Assembly (NCBI RefSeq): GCF_004322775.1
Contig: NZ_CP036403.1
Coordinates: 4,092,001-4,156,000 of the forward strand
DNA: 64,000 nucleotides
Origin: Ornithinimicrobium sufpigmenti
Lineage (GTDB): Bacteria > Actinomycetota > Actinomycetes > Actinomycetales > Dermatophilaceae
Reading direction: 5' to 3'
Position numbers and translations under genes: made by a program. Under the pieces are notes generated by a model that was not told where the DNA came from, did not search any database, and saw nothing but the letters and a program-made list of their open reading frames with translations. Positions 1 to 7,803 of the stretch are shown piece after piece; the first letter of the stretch is position 1; each line of letters starts with the position of its first letter.

Positions 1-2219
1 GACCACCAGCCGTCCGTGCCCCACAGGCCGTCAGCGGGGTGGCCGTCGACCTCGAACCGGATCCGCCCTCGACCCGCCGTCGTGATCTGCGCCACCACCT
101 CGCCGTCGGGCGCGAGGTCGACCGTCACCGTCCCCTCCTGGAGGTCTGGGGCTTCGATGGTGCCCACCGTCTCGTAGGTTCCCAGGTCCGCGCCGAGGTG
201 CGTGTCGGGCGGGGGTGAGCCCGCCGGCCAGACGTCGGCCGGGATGGCGGCGGAGGAGAAGTCGAACTCCTCGTACGGGACAGGGGTGTAGCCCACGATC
301 GTGGTGGCGGGGTGGCCCGGTGCTGGCGGGGCGGCGACCGTGACCGGGCCGGGGCCCGTCGGCAGCAGTGCGAAGTGGGGCTGCCGCAGCTCCTGGAGGG
401 CGGTCTCCAGGTCCGTCTGGAGCCAGAGGGGTCCTACCTCAGCCCCCCTGGTGATCTGGCCCTCCCCCCAGAGGGCCCACGTGGCTGGGTCCGCCGCACG
501 GGTAGCCAGGATCACCATCTCCTCAGGCAGCCCAGCCGCGCCATCGAGCACCAGCTCGCGGGCGTGGCCGTCGGCGGGCACCTCCCACTGACCGACCAGA
601 CGGTGGCCGGTCGTGAACAACGGCACGTCCGGTGCCGCGAGCGCAGTCACCGGTGCGGTGTCGACCCTGGCAGGCAGAGCGTCGGTGAGGGCAACCTGCA
701 GGTGGTCCTCCACGTTCTCGGTGATCACCTCGACCGTGACCGTCCGGGCGTCGCCCGGCGCGGGGGCGACCTGGCTGGGCACGGTGAACGTCCGCACCGT
801 GTCCGGGGCGGCGACGAGCCACCGCCCGTCGCGGAGGTCGACCTCCTGGGTGGACCAGTCCGCGTACTCCCGAAGGTCGGGCATCGCGATCGGGCCGTCG
901 TCCACAGGCTCGTCCAGGTAGGACGTCAGCAGGGTCATCCACGCCGCGACGTCGCCGTCGTCCGTCGCCGGGACCCCGTCGACGACCACCGAGATGCTGC
1001 CGGTCCGTCCCGCCCAGACCCGGATCGTGCTCCCGTGCGTGATGGAGACCGGCTGACTCGCGCGCCAGCCGTAGAAGGTGCCCGTCCCCCCGGCCGAGAG
1101 GTCGAGCTCGACCGCGCCGTCCTCGACGGGCGGCCCCTGGGTCAGGGTGCCCCGCGCCGCGGGCACGAGATCGCTGTCCGTCTCCTGGTAGATGCCCAGG
1201 GTCGCGACGCCTCCGCCGGGCATGTCGCCGCTGAGCTCCAGCAGCCCCTGCCCGCTCGGTGGGAGCGGCACCACCTGGGTGACGGGCGGGGACCCCGTCC
1301 GACCCGCGCACGGCAGCGTGATCTGGACGTCGTCGACCGTCAGCGTCCCGGTCGGGACGACGAGGTGGTCGTCCTCCGCGGGCGGCATCTCGCACCAGAG
1401 GACGCCGAAGGCCGCGAAGACGGACTCGGGCGCGGGCGGTAGGTCGACCGAGGCGCTGCGCCGGCCCTTGTCGAGCGTCACGGTCTCCTGCAGGTGCACC
1501 CCGTTCACCGACCGCGGAGGGTCGCCATCGTCCCTCAGCACCCAGCCGGCGTCGGTGAGGTCGGTCTCCCCGATCTGCGCGAGCGTCGCGGGGTCGCCCT
1601 CCCCGTCCTCCGTTCCCTCGTCTCCCCGGCCCGCGTCCTGCAGGACAGCGACGACCAGTGCAGCCGAGAGCAGGGCCGCGATGAGCGCGCCACGTCCACG
1701 CCACCGGGGGCGTAACGGGCCACCCTCGGGCGTGGCGTCCAGGACGGATCCTTCAAGGTCGGGCCCGGACAGTGCGTGCTGGTCGGCTACGGCGACGAGC
1801 GCGACGTCGAGCCCCGGGACGGACGGGACCATCGTGTCGACCTTGCTCCTCGACACCCCCACGGCCTCGGCGGTGCGCTCGGCGTCCCATCCCTCGACCA
1901 GGCGCAACGCCGCGGCGGCCCGGGCGCGGGGCCGCAGGCTGCGGAGCGCGTCCCCGGCATCGCCATTGGTGGCGCCAACGGTGGCGCCGACGCCCTCCGG
2001 TTGACGAGGAGCTGAGCGGAGGTAGCGCCGGACCAGGTCGGTCCTCAGCCGGTCGGGCGACACCGCTGCTGCCGGGTCGCGGTCCGCGAGCGTGCGCGCG
2101 ACGAGCACCGTCGCGGAGCCCTCGTCACCGGCGAGCATCGTGGCCAACCGGTGCAGGTCGGCCCCGTGCGCGCGGACGAGCTCGCGCAGCTCGGTGCTCC
2201 CCGGTGACGTCGTCGTCAT
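1..2219 (-). CDS. membrane-anchored protein with N-terminal helix-turn-helix (partial, C-terminus off the window)
   Basis: The frame is open from an ATG at 2219 to the left edge, about 739 codons with no stop, so the C-terminus is missing. Residues about 95-131 look like a sigma region 4 or FixJ-type helix-turn-helix, with the run AERTAEAVGVSRSKVDTMV. A single hydrophobic segment follows at about 177-195 (ALIAALLSAALVVAVL). The remaining 540 or more residues are Asp, Gly, Pro and Thr rich, as expected of an extracytoplasmic domain. The topology (cytoplasmic HTH, one membrane helix, large outer domain) resembles ToxR/CadC-type one-component regulators. I do not recognise the outer domain. A CATGAT hexamer lies 6 bases before the ATG and could be the -10 of a leaderless promoter. 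The gene is divergent from the hydrolase-exporter operon. Long frames on the other strand here are shadows. Confidence 0.72.
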   Translation of the reverse strand, partial: MTTTSPGSTELRELVRAHGADLHRLATMLAGDEGSATVLVARTLADRDPAAAVSPDRLRTDLVRRYLRSAPRQPEGVGATVGATNGDAGDALRSLRPRARAAAALRLVEGWDAERTAEAVGVSRSKVDTMVPSVPGLDVALVAVADQHALSGPDLEGSVLDATPEGGPLRPRWRGRGALIAALLSAALVVAVLQDAGRGDEGTEDGEGDPATLAQIGETDLTDAGWVLRDDGDPPRSVNGVHLQETVTLDKGRRSASVDLPPAPESVFAAFGVLWCEMPPAEDDHLVVPTGTLTVDDVQITLPCAGRTGSPPVTQVVPLPPSGQGLLELSGDMPGGGVATLGIYQETDSDLVPAARGTLTQGPPVEDGAVELDLSAGGTGTFYGWRASQPVSITHGSTIRVWAGRTGSISVVVDGVPATDDGDVAAWMTLLTSYLDEPVDDGPIAMPDLREYADWSTQEVDLRDGRWLVAAPDTVRTFTVPSQVAPAPGDARTVTVEVITENVEDHLQVALTDALPARVDTAPVTALAAPDVPLFTTGHRLVGQWEVPADGHARELVLDGAAGLPEEMVILATRAADPATWALWGEGQITRGAEVGPLWLQTDLETALQELRQPHFALLPTGPGPVTVAAPPAPGHPATTIVGYTPVPYEEFDFSSAAIPADVWPAGSPPPDTHLGADLGTYETVGTIEAPDLQEGTVTVDLAPDGEVVAQITTAGRGRIRFEVDGHPADGLWGTDGWW

Positions 2220-2349
2220 CCGCACATCATGCCTGGTCCGACGGCACCTCGTGCGGCACCGGTGGTGACCCGACGGGGGGGCTACCCCCACCCGGTTCCT
2301 CCGGGTGGCCGTCTGTCTGCACAGCCCCCAACAGCGGAATCGTGAGCGC

Positions 2350-3177
2350 ATGGACGCAAACCCCTACATCCACCCCGGGCCCGGAGCAGGGCCGCTGCGT
2401 TACCGTGAGCACCACGTCGGCGGGCACCAGCTGCTGGCCTGCGACCCCCCGGGCGGGGCACGCATCGTGGAGGCGCTCGGCGACGTGGTCGCCGCGGACC
2501 ACATCGCCGTTCTCGTGCCGGGCAACGGCCACCACCAGGGCAACTACTTCACCGAGCGGGGGCCGGTCGCGCCCCGGGCACGCGGTCAGCTCCTGCTGCG
2601 GACGATGCAGGACCTCGCACCCGAGACCCGCGCCGCGGTCGTGGTGTGGGTCGGGTACCACGCACCGCCCGGGCTGGCCGCGGCCGCCGACAGCGGTCCC
2701 GCCCTCAACGGTGCGCCCGACCTGGCTCGGCTGACCCACTACCTGCCCCGGTCCGCCCACCTGACGCTCGTCGGGCACAGCTACGGCAGCACGGTCAGCG
2801 GCCTGGCGCTCGCCCGAGCCCGCGTCGGGGACTGCGTGGCCCTCGGGAGCCCCGGTATGGGCGTGTGGCGCCGCGCGCAGCTCGGCGATGCCCGCCTGTG
2901 GGCAGGCCAAGCGCCGACGGACTGGATCCGGCACTTCCCGCGGGTCCGGCTCGGCCGGTTCGGCCTCGGCCGCTCACCGCTACACCCCGAGCTAGGCGCC
3001 ACCCGCTTCGGCACCGGCGAGGTCACCGGCCACTGCGGCTACTACACCGAGGGGAGCGAGTCGCTGCTGAACGTCGCCCGGATCGCGCTGGGCCGCTATG
3101 ACGAGGTGACGCTGCCCGAGCACCAACCAGCCACCACGCGGCATACCGCACCGGCACCTGAGCTGGCACGAGCATGA
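2350..3177 (+). CDS. alpha/beta hydrolase, DUF1023 type
   Basis: This predicts a 275-residue protein. The nucleophile elbow is visible as LVGHSYGSTVSG near residues 139-150, preceded by a strand-turn VLVPGNGHHQGNY near residue 55 and followed by VALGSPGMG. This arrangement is typical of the actinobacterial DUF1023 alpha/beta hydrolases, whose substrates are mostly unknown. I chose the ATG at 2350 because family similarity begins only after it. An upstream in-frame ATG at 2305 would add residues with no resemblance to the family. No signal peptide is visible, so it is probably cytoplasmic. The stop overlaps the start of the next gene (ATGA at 3174-3177), so the hydrolase and the ABC exporter are probably translationally coupled. 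It may act on the molecule the exporter handles, but that is inference. Confidence 0.82.
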   Translation: MDANPYIHPGPGAGPLRYREHHVGGHQLLACDPPGGARIVEALGDVVAADHIAVLVPGNGHHQGNYFTERGPVAPRARGQLLLRTMQDLAPETRAAVVVWVGYHAPPGLAAAADSGPALNGAPDLARLTHYLPRSAHLTLVGHSYGSTVSGLALARARVGDCVALGSPGMGVWRRAQLGDARLWAGQAPTDWIRHFPRVRLGRFGLGRSPLHPELGATRFGTGEVTGHCGYYTEGSESLLNVARIALGRYDEVTLPEHQPATTRHTAPAPELARA

Positions 3178-4295
3178 GCGACGAGACCAGGGGCGGCACA
3201 GGTCACGCCGGCAGGACTACCTGCGTCGGCAGCACCACCAGCACCGCGCAGAGAACCGTGGCGATCCGTGCCGAGGCACTCCGCAAGCACTATCCCGGCC
3301 GGGGTGCCGCGCTGGACGGTTTCGACCTCACGGTCGGGTCCGGCACGGTGCACGGCCTGCTGGGCCCGAACGGGGCGGGCAAGACCACCGCCGTGCGGAT
3401 CCTGACCACGCTGACCAGCCTAGGCTCCGGCCGGGCCCAGGTCGCCGGGCGCGACGTGGCCACGGACCCCTCGGGCGTGCGCGCCCGCATCGGCCTGGCT
3501 GGGCAGCACACGGCGGTGGACGAGCTCCTGAGCGGACGGCAGAACCTGGAGATGTTCGCGCGCCTGCACCGGATGCGGGCGCGTGCGGCACGGGTCCGAG
3601 CCGCTGCCCTCCTGGAACGTTTCGACCTCGAGGCCGCCGCGGACCGACCGGCGGGCCACTACTCCGGCGGCATGCGTCGGCGGCTCGACCTGGCCGTGAG
3701 CCTCATCCGCAGCCCCGAGGTGCTCTTCCTCGACGAGCCGACCACCGGCCTGGACCCCCGCAGCCGCAGCGAGGTATGGAGTGCGGTCCGCGAGCTCGCG
3801 GCGACGGGCACCACCGTGCTGCTCACCACGCAGTACCTCGAGGAGGCCGACCGGCTGTGCTCACGGATCTCGGTGATGGAGCAGGGCCGTGTGGTGGCGG
3901 AAGGCTCACCCGCCGAGCTCAAGTCCCTGGTCGGTGGCAGCCGGGTCGAGGTCCTGGTGCCCGAGGGCCGGGACCTGCTCGGTGTGGCAGGGGCGCTCTC
4001 GGCCGTCCTGGGCGAGGCCCCGGAGGTCGACGCGGTGGGACGCCGCGTCTCGCTTCCCGTGCACGGTGGCGGTGAGGCGCTCATCCGCCTGGGGCACGCG
4101 GTGGACGAGATCGGGCTCGACCCGGCCACTGTGTCGCTCCGCCGTCCGGACCTCGACGAGGTCTTCCTCCACCTGACCGCCATACCGGTCTCCCGGCTGA
4201 GACCTCGGCCCGGTCCCGGCTCAAGCCCCCAGTCAGACCGGCCGTCGGACCCTCGGTCGGACCCCCGACCGAAGCTGCAAGGAGCCAGACGATGA
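3174..4295 (+). CDS. ABC transporter ATP-binding protein, DrrA-like
   Basis: This 373-residue protein is the ATPase of an ABC-2 type exporter. The Walker A motif GPNGAGKT lies near residue 64, the signature YSGGM near 163 and Walker B LFLDEPTTGLDP near 184, followed by a C-terminal extension of the DrrA (daunorubicin resistance) type. The first 28 residues (Thr and Gly rich) do not look conserved. Translation could instead start at the GTG around 3258, but the ATG at 3174 overlaps the previous stop and fits the coupled operon. The partner permease starts at 4292, overlapping this stop. DrrAB systems export hydrophobic drugs or lipids; the substrate here cannot be told from sequence. Confidence 0.9.
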   Translation: MSDETRGGTGHAGRTTCVGSTTSTAQRTVAIRAEALRKHYPGRGAALDGFDLTVGSGTVHGLLGPNGAGKTTAVRILTTLTSLGSGRAQVAGRDVATDPSGVRARIGLAGQHTAVDELLSGRQNLEMFARLHRMRARAARVRAAALLERFDLEAAADRPAGHYSGGMRRRLDLAVSLIRSPEVLFLDEPTTGLDPRSRSEVWSAVRELAATGTTVLLTTQYLEEADRLCSRISVMEQGRVVAEGSPAELKSLVGGSRVEVLVPEGRDLLGVAGALSAVLGEAPEVDAVGRRVSLPVHGGGEALIRLGHAVDEIGLDPATVSLRRPDLDEVFLHLTAIPVSRLRPRPGPGSSPQSDRPSDPRSDPRPKLQGARR

Positions 4296-5131
4296 GCACC
4301 TCGACGCTCGAGCGCCTCCCCCGGAGCCGCGTCTCCGAGCTGGGCTGGGCAGCCAGCGACACCTGGGTCGTGGCCAGGCGGCACCTGCTGCGCCTGGTGC
4401 GTCGACCGGACGAGCTGCTGGGCACGCTGCTCATCCCGGTCATGGCCGTGGTGATGTTCGGGTTCGTCTTCGGCGACGCGTTCGGCGCCGCCATGGCGGT
4501 GCCGGGTGGTGAGTACCGCGACTTCCTCCTCCCGGGGCTCTTCGCTCTCACGATGGCCTTCGGCATCGGCAACACCACCATCGCGGTCGCGGCCGACGTC
4601 CGCGGCGGCGTGCTGGACCGGATGCGCTCGCTGCCGATGTCCAACGTGGCGCTGCTGACCGGACGGGTGCTGGCGGACCTCGTGACGGCCGTGGTCGAGC
4701 TGGTGATCCTGATGACGCTCGGGATGGTGCTGGGCTGGCAGTGGCACGGGAGCCTCGCCGCGGTGCTCGCCGCGGTCGGCCTGCTGCTGCTCCTGCGCCT
4801 GGCCCTGTCCTGGGTCGGGATCCTGCTGGGCCTGCTCGTCAGCGGGCCGGAGGCGGCGATGAAGTACTTTGCGCTGGTCTTCCCGCTGGCCATGGTCGCG
4901 GACACCATCGTGCCCACGTCCCTCATGCCGGGATGGCTTGCCGGGGCGGCCGAGTGGAACCCCCTCTCCGCCACGGTGATCGCGGTCCGGCACCTCTTCG
5001 GCGGTCCTGGTGGTGCGGGGACCTCGTGGGTCTCCGAGCACGCAGTGGCGATGGCGGTGGGCTGGCCGCTGGCGATCACCGCGGTCGGGGCCTTCCTGGC
5101 TCTGGCCCGCCTGCGCCGCCTGGGCCGGTGA
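4292..5131 (+). CDS. ABC-2 type permease, DrrB-like
   Basis: This predicts a 279-residue polytopic membrane protein with about six hydrophobic segments, as usual for DrrB/ABC-2 permeases. It includes the central stretch EYRDFLLPGLFALTMAFGIG and a conserved-looking DRMRSLPMSNVAL loop. The start ATG at 4292 overlaps the ATPase stop (ATGA), and AAGGAG lies about 10 bases upstream. It forms the transmembrane half of the exporter with the upstream ATPase. The coding region ends directly against the remnant of an SRPBCC gene on the other strand. Confidence 0.9.
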   Translation: MSTSTLERLPRSRVSELGWAASDTWVVARRHLLRLVRRPDELLGTLLIPVMAVVMFGFVFGDAFGAAMAVPGGEYRDFLLPGLFALTMAFGIGNTTIAVAADVRGGVLDRMRSLPMSNVALLTGRVLADLVTAVVELVILMTLGMVLGWQWHGSLAAVLAAVGLLLLLRLALSWVGILLGLLVSGPEAAMKYFALVFPLAMVADTIVPTSLMPGWLAGAAEWNPLSATVIAVRHLFGGPGGAGTSWVSEHAVAMAVGWPLAITAVGAFLALARLRRLGR

Positions 5132-5214
5132 GGTGGGAGCCGTTCGTCCGACACGAACTCGTAGACGCTCCGGGGATCTGCCTGGATGACGCGGCTGATG
5201 TGTCGACTCTCTAT
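5132..5214 (-). pseudogene. 5' fragment of an SRPBCC/polyketide-cyclase-like gene
   Basis: Reading the minus strand from 5214, an unbroken run includes ESRHISRVIQADPRSVYEF followed by VSDERLP. This strongly resembles the first 25-30 residues of actinobacterial SRPBCC (polyketide cyclase/dehydrase) proteins. The expected ATG is ATA here. The similarity stops where the fragment meets the stop codon of the DrrB-like permease. The rest of the gene is absent. I read this as a gene truncated when the hydrolase-exporter operon arrived or rearranged. It is short, so chance similarity is not excluded. Confidence 0.5.
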
Positions 5215-5228
5215 CTGCGGAAGACTCC

Positions 5229-5246
5229 CAGGGGGCTCGCCCCCTG
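5229..5246. terminator. perfect GC hairpin, possible terminator after the exporter operon
   Basis: CAGGGGG and CCCCCTG pair perfectly around a CTCG loop, 97 bases after the DrrB-like stop and 120 bases before the RDD gene. There is no T-run on either side, so it is not a classical intrinsic terminator. It may simply slow transcription or be a stable mRNA end. Confidence 0.35.
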
Positions 5247-5365
5247 CACAAGCCTTGACCTGGCCCGCCCTCCCTGGCTCGGCCCCGGTGCCCGGTGGCG
5301 TGCTCGTCGGAGGAACAATGGGATGGGTCGGCATAGAACGGGCGTGCCGACAGGTCAGGAGGGGC

Positions 5366-5902
5366 ATGGACTCCACCCCAGGGGCAGACACTGAGATCCG
5401 CGGGACCGACAACGGTCCGGCTGGCCTGGCGCCGTGGGAGAGGCGGGTGTGGGCGACCTGGTTCGACCTGGTCGTGGTGGGTTCGCCCAGCCTGGTGCCG
5501 ATCCTCTACGCGCTCGCCACGGCGGAGCAGACCGGCGTCAGCGCCACGGGCTCGGCTGAGCTCACGCCGGTGGGTCTGGGTCTGGTCGCCGTGTGGGTCG
5601 GGGTTCTGCTCTACCTGGCGCTGTGGGGCTGGAACCGGTATGCGGTGCAGGCGCGCGCCGGTGCGAGCCTGGGCAAGAGGCGGCAGCAGATCCAGGTGGT
5701 GCTCGCCGCCGACGGCAGCGCCCCGTCGGGAGCACGGCTGCTGGCCAGGGACGTCGCGCACGTCCTGGACGTCCTGCCCGCGTGCCTGGGGCTGCTGTGG
5801 CCGATCTGGGACAGGCGGCGGCAGACGTTCGCCGACAAGATCGTCGGCAGCGTCGTCGTCACCGTCGTCGCGGACCGGCGGGACGAGGTCGTCGTCCGGT
5901 AG
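5366..5902 (+). CDS. RDD family membrane protein
   Basis: This 178-residue protein carries an RDD-type arrangement. WERRVWATWFDLVVVG begins the first membrane helix, a second helix follows (VGLGLVAVWVGVLLYLALWGW), then ASLGKRRQQIQVV and a third hydrophobic stretch containing ARDVAHVLD. DRRRQTFADKIVGSVVV at the end is the usual RDD C-terminal motif. The ATG at 5366 is preceded by AGGAGGGG at a good spacing, which decides the start over the in-frame ATG at 5186. The family's function is generally unknown, with transport suggested for a few members. The gene stands alone. Confidence 0.82.
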   Translation: MDSTPGADTEIRGTDNGPAGLAPWERRVWATWFDLVVVGSPSLVPILYALATAEQTGVSATGSAELTPVGLGLVAVWVGVLLYLALWGWNRYAVQARAGASLGKRRQQIQVVLAADGSAPSGARLLARDVAHVLDVLPACLGLLWPIWDRRRQTFADKIVGSVVVTVVADRRDEVVVR

Positions 5903-5909
5903 GTCCATC

Positions 5910-5974
5910 GGTTGTCGATCGGTTCTCGATCGCTTGTCGGTCGGTTGCCGGTCGTCTTCAATCGGCTGTCGATG
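5910..5974. repeat. degenerate 11-bp tandem repeat between convergent genes
   Basis: Six consecutive units align to a GGTTGTCGATC consensus. They start at 5910, 5921, 5932, 5943, 5954 (10 bases) and 5964. The array fills almost the whole 74-base gap between the converging stops of the RDD gene and the two-repeat protein. Confidence 0.7.
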
Positions 5975-5976
5975 GG

Positions 5977-6834
5977 TCAGGTGGAGTCACGGGGGTCCGT
6001 CAGCACCACGTCCCTGGGTCGCTGGATGACGTGCGTCAGCGACTCGACGGACACCCATCCCTCCCACGTCCCGTGCTGCTGGTAGGCCAGCTCCGGCCGG
6101 CCGTCGATGTCGTGGCCGACGTACTCGATGTGCGCCAGGGCGTCGCGGACGGCGAGGACGCGGACCGGGTTGCCCTTCCACCGGGCCGTCGTCCGTACGG
6201 TGAAGGCTGCGACGACGTCGTCGAGAGGCACCGAGCGTCGCCAGCCGCCATGCCGGTCCTGCTCGAAACCCTCCGGCTGGGGGGTGCTCGTGGGCGCCCA
6301 CAGCCAGACGATCGGTCTCTTGTGCCGGTCACCGTAGCTGTGCGTCGGTCCGGAGGCGGCATACGCAACTCCCCGGTAGACGGCGTAGAGCCCGGCACGC
6401 ACGGGGCCATCTGCCCACGCCGAGCCGGCCGGCGGCAGCGGGAGCTGCACGGTCTGCTCGATGACCTCGGTCAGCTCGCTCGAGGGCACGTAGTGGCGGT
6501 TACTGCGCTCGGGCGGGTCCGCGACCCTGAGGCGTCCGTCGAGATCCCGCCGAACGTCCTCGAGGAAGGCACTGTCGCCGCTCACACCTGTCACGATCAC
6601 CGGCCGGCCACGCCAACGGGCCGTGGTCGTGACTTCGATCAGCTCGGAGATCTCCTCGGGCAGGATCCGTCGGCGCCAGCCGCCCGCGGGGTCGGCGGTG
6701 AAGCCCGGGGGCCGGGGCTGGTCGTGCGAAGCCCTGAGCCAGATCGGGGAGCCCGCGACGTACTGGTCGCACCTGTAGGCAACGCCGTCGACGACGGCAT
6801 ACCGCCCGGCCCGGACCCCCGGCGCGTCCGTCAC
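5977..6834 (-). CDS. unknown protein built of two tandem copies of a ~125-residue domain
   Basis: This predicts 285 residues from a GTG at 6834; an upstream ATG in the same frame (7035) would read through the reductase gene and looks spurious. Residues about 8-128 and 146-271 are copies of one domain. Each has GRYAVVDGVAY or GLYAVYRGVAY, then PPGF or PEGF, GGWRRR or GGWRRS, TTARWRGRPV or TTARWKGNPV, and a DLDGR or DIDGR turn. No membrane segment or signal peptide is visible. I do not recognise the domain. The gene lies 14 bases downstream of the aldo-keto reductase in the same direction, so the two are probably cotranscribed. The spacing of small aromatic and Gly residues suggests a beta-rich fold. 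Confidence 0.7.
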   Translation of the reverse strand: MTDAPGVRAGRYAVVDGVAYRCDQYVAGSPIWLRASHDQPRPPGFTADPAGGWRRRILPEEISELIEVTTTARWRGRPVIVTGVSGDSAFLEDVRRDLDGRLRVADPPERSNRHYVPSSELTEVIEQTVQLPLPPAGSAWADGPVRAGLYAVYRGVAYAASGPTHSYGDRHKRPIVWLWAPTSTPQPEGFEQDRHGGWRRSVPLDDVVAAFTVRTTARWKGNPVRVLAVRDALAHIEYVGHDIDGRPELAYQQHGTWEGWVSVESLTHVIQRPRDVVLTDPRDST

Positions 6835-6848
6835 GACGCCGTCAGCCG

Positions 6849-7697
6849 TCAGGCGCGGACCTGGGTGAAGTCGGCCGTCGCCGGGTCGGCACCGATGCGC
6901 TCGTCGCTGTCCAGCGCGCTGATGGCCGCCATGTCCTGCTCGGTCAGCTCGAAGGAGAACAGGTCGATGTTGCTGGCGATCCGTTCCGGCGTCACAGACT
7001 TGGGGATGATGATCGTGCCCTGCTGCAGGTGCCACCGCAGGACGACCTGGCCCGGGGTGACGCCGAGCCGCTCGGCGACCTCGGTCACCGCCGGGGCGTG
7101 CAGGTCCTTGCCCTGCCCCAGCGGCGAGTAGGCCTGCACCGCGACCCCCGCGGCGCGGCTCGCGGTCTGGGTGTCCACCTGCTGGAAGCTGGGGTGGATC
7201 TCGATCTGGTTGACCGCCGGGACGACGTCGGTCTCGGCGAGCAGCCGCTCCAGGAACGGGGGGAGGAAGTTGGAGACGCCGATGGCCCGGACCGCACCCT
7301 CGGCATACAGCTTCTCGAAGGACCGCCAGGTCTCGATGTAGCGGTCCGCGCTGGGGTAGGGCCAGTGCACCAGGTAGAGGTCGACGACGTCCAGGCCGAG
7401 CGCCGTGCGGCTGGCCTCGAACGCGCGCAGCGTCGAGTCGGCGCCCTGGTCGCCGTTGCGTAGCTTGGTGGTGACGAAGACATCCTCCCGGGGCAGTCCG
7501 CTGGCCCGCAGCGCGGCACCGACGCCCGCCTCGTTGTAGTAGGCCGCGGCGGTGTCGATGTGCCGGTAACCGGCCTCCAACGCCTGCTCGACGGCGCGCT
7601 GGGTGCCGTCTTCGGGCACCTGGAAGACCCCGTAGCCGACCTGGGGGATCAGCACGCCGTTGTTGAGCTCGATGGAGGGCACAGGTGTCGTCGTCAC
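6849..7697 (-). CDS. aldo/keto reductase
   Basis: This 282-residue protein is close to the usual AKR length and most like the 2,5-diketo-D-gluconate reductase group. The catalytic tetrad is visible as Asp48 and Tyr53 (RHIDTAAAYYNEAG), Lys78 (VTTKL) and His111 (YLVHWPYP). The NADPH-binding C-terminal part IIIPKSVTPERI is present. It should reduce carbonyl compounds with NADPH in the cytoplasm; the substrate is not deducible. The GTG at 7697 is chosen because the protein then begins just before the conserved ELNNGVLIPQVGYG. Upstream is a 106-base gap to the dnaB stop, in the same direction. Confidence 0.9.
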   Translation of the reverse strand: MTTTPVPSIELNNGVLIPQVGYGVFQVPEDGTQRAVEQALEAGYRHIDTAAAYYNEAGVGAALRASGLPREDVFVTTKLRNGDQGADSTLRAFEASRTALGLDVVDLYLVHWPYPSADRYIETWRSFEKLYAEGAVRAIGVSNFLPPFLERLLAETDVVPAVNQIEIHPSFQQVDTQTASRAAGVAVQAYSPLGQGKDLHAPAVTEVAERLGVTPGQVVLRWHLQQGTIIIPKSVTPERIASNIDLFSFELTEQDMAAISALDSDERIGADPATADFTQVRA

Positions 7698-7803
7698 ACC
7701 GGTGCTTACACCGAGGCGGGTCCGGCTATTCCGGGGTCTGTGTCGTGCCCAGGACTGCTGTGGTCGTGCCCGACGCATCTCGCAGCAGTGCGCTGACTCC
7801 TGA

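Noticed and set aside
312..1442. Long plus-strand open frame opposite the HTH-membrane gene
   Set aside because: Arg, Pro and Gly rich with no family resemblance; a shadow of GC-biased codon use. The minus-strand frame has normal protein composition with an HTH and a membrane helix.
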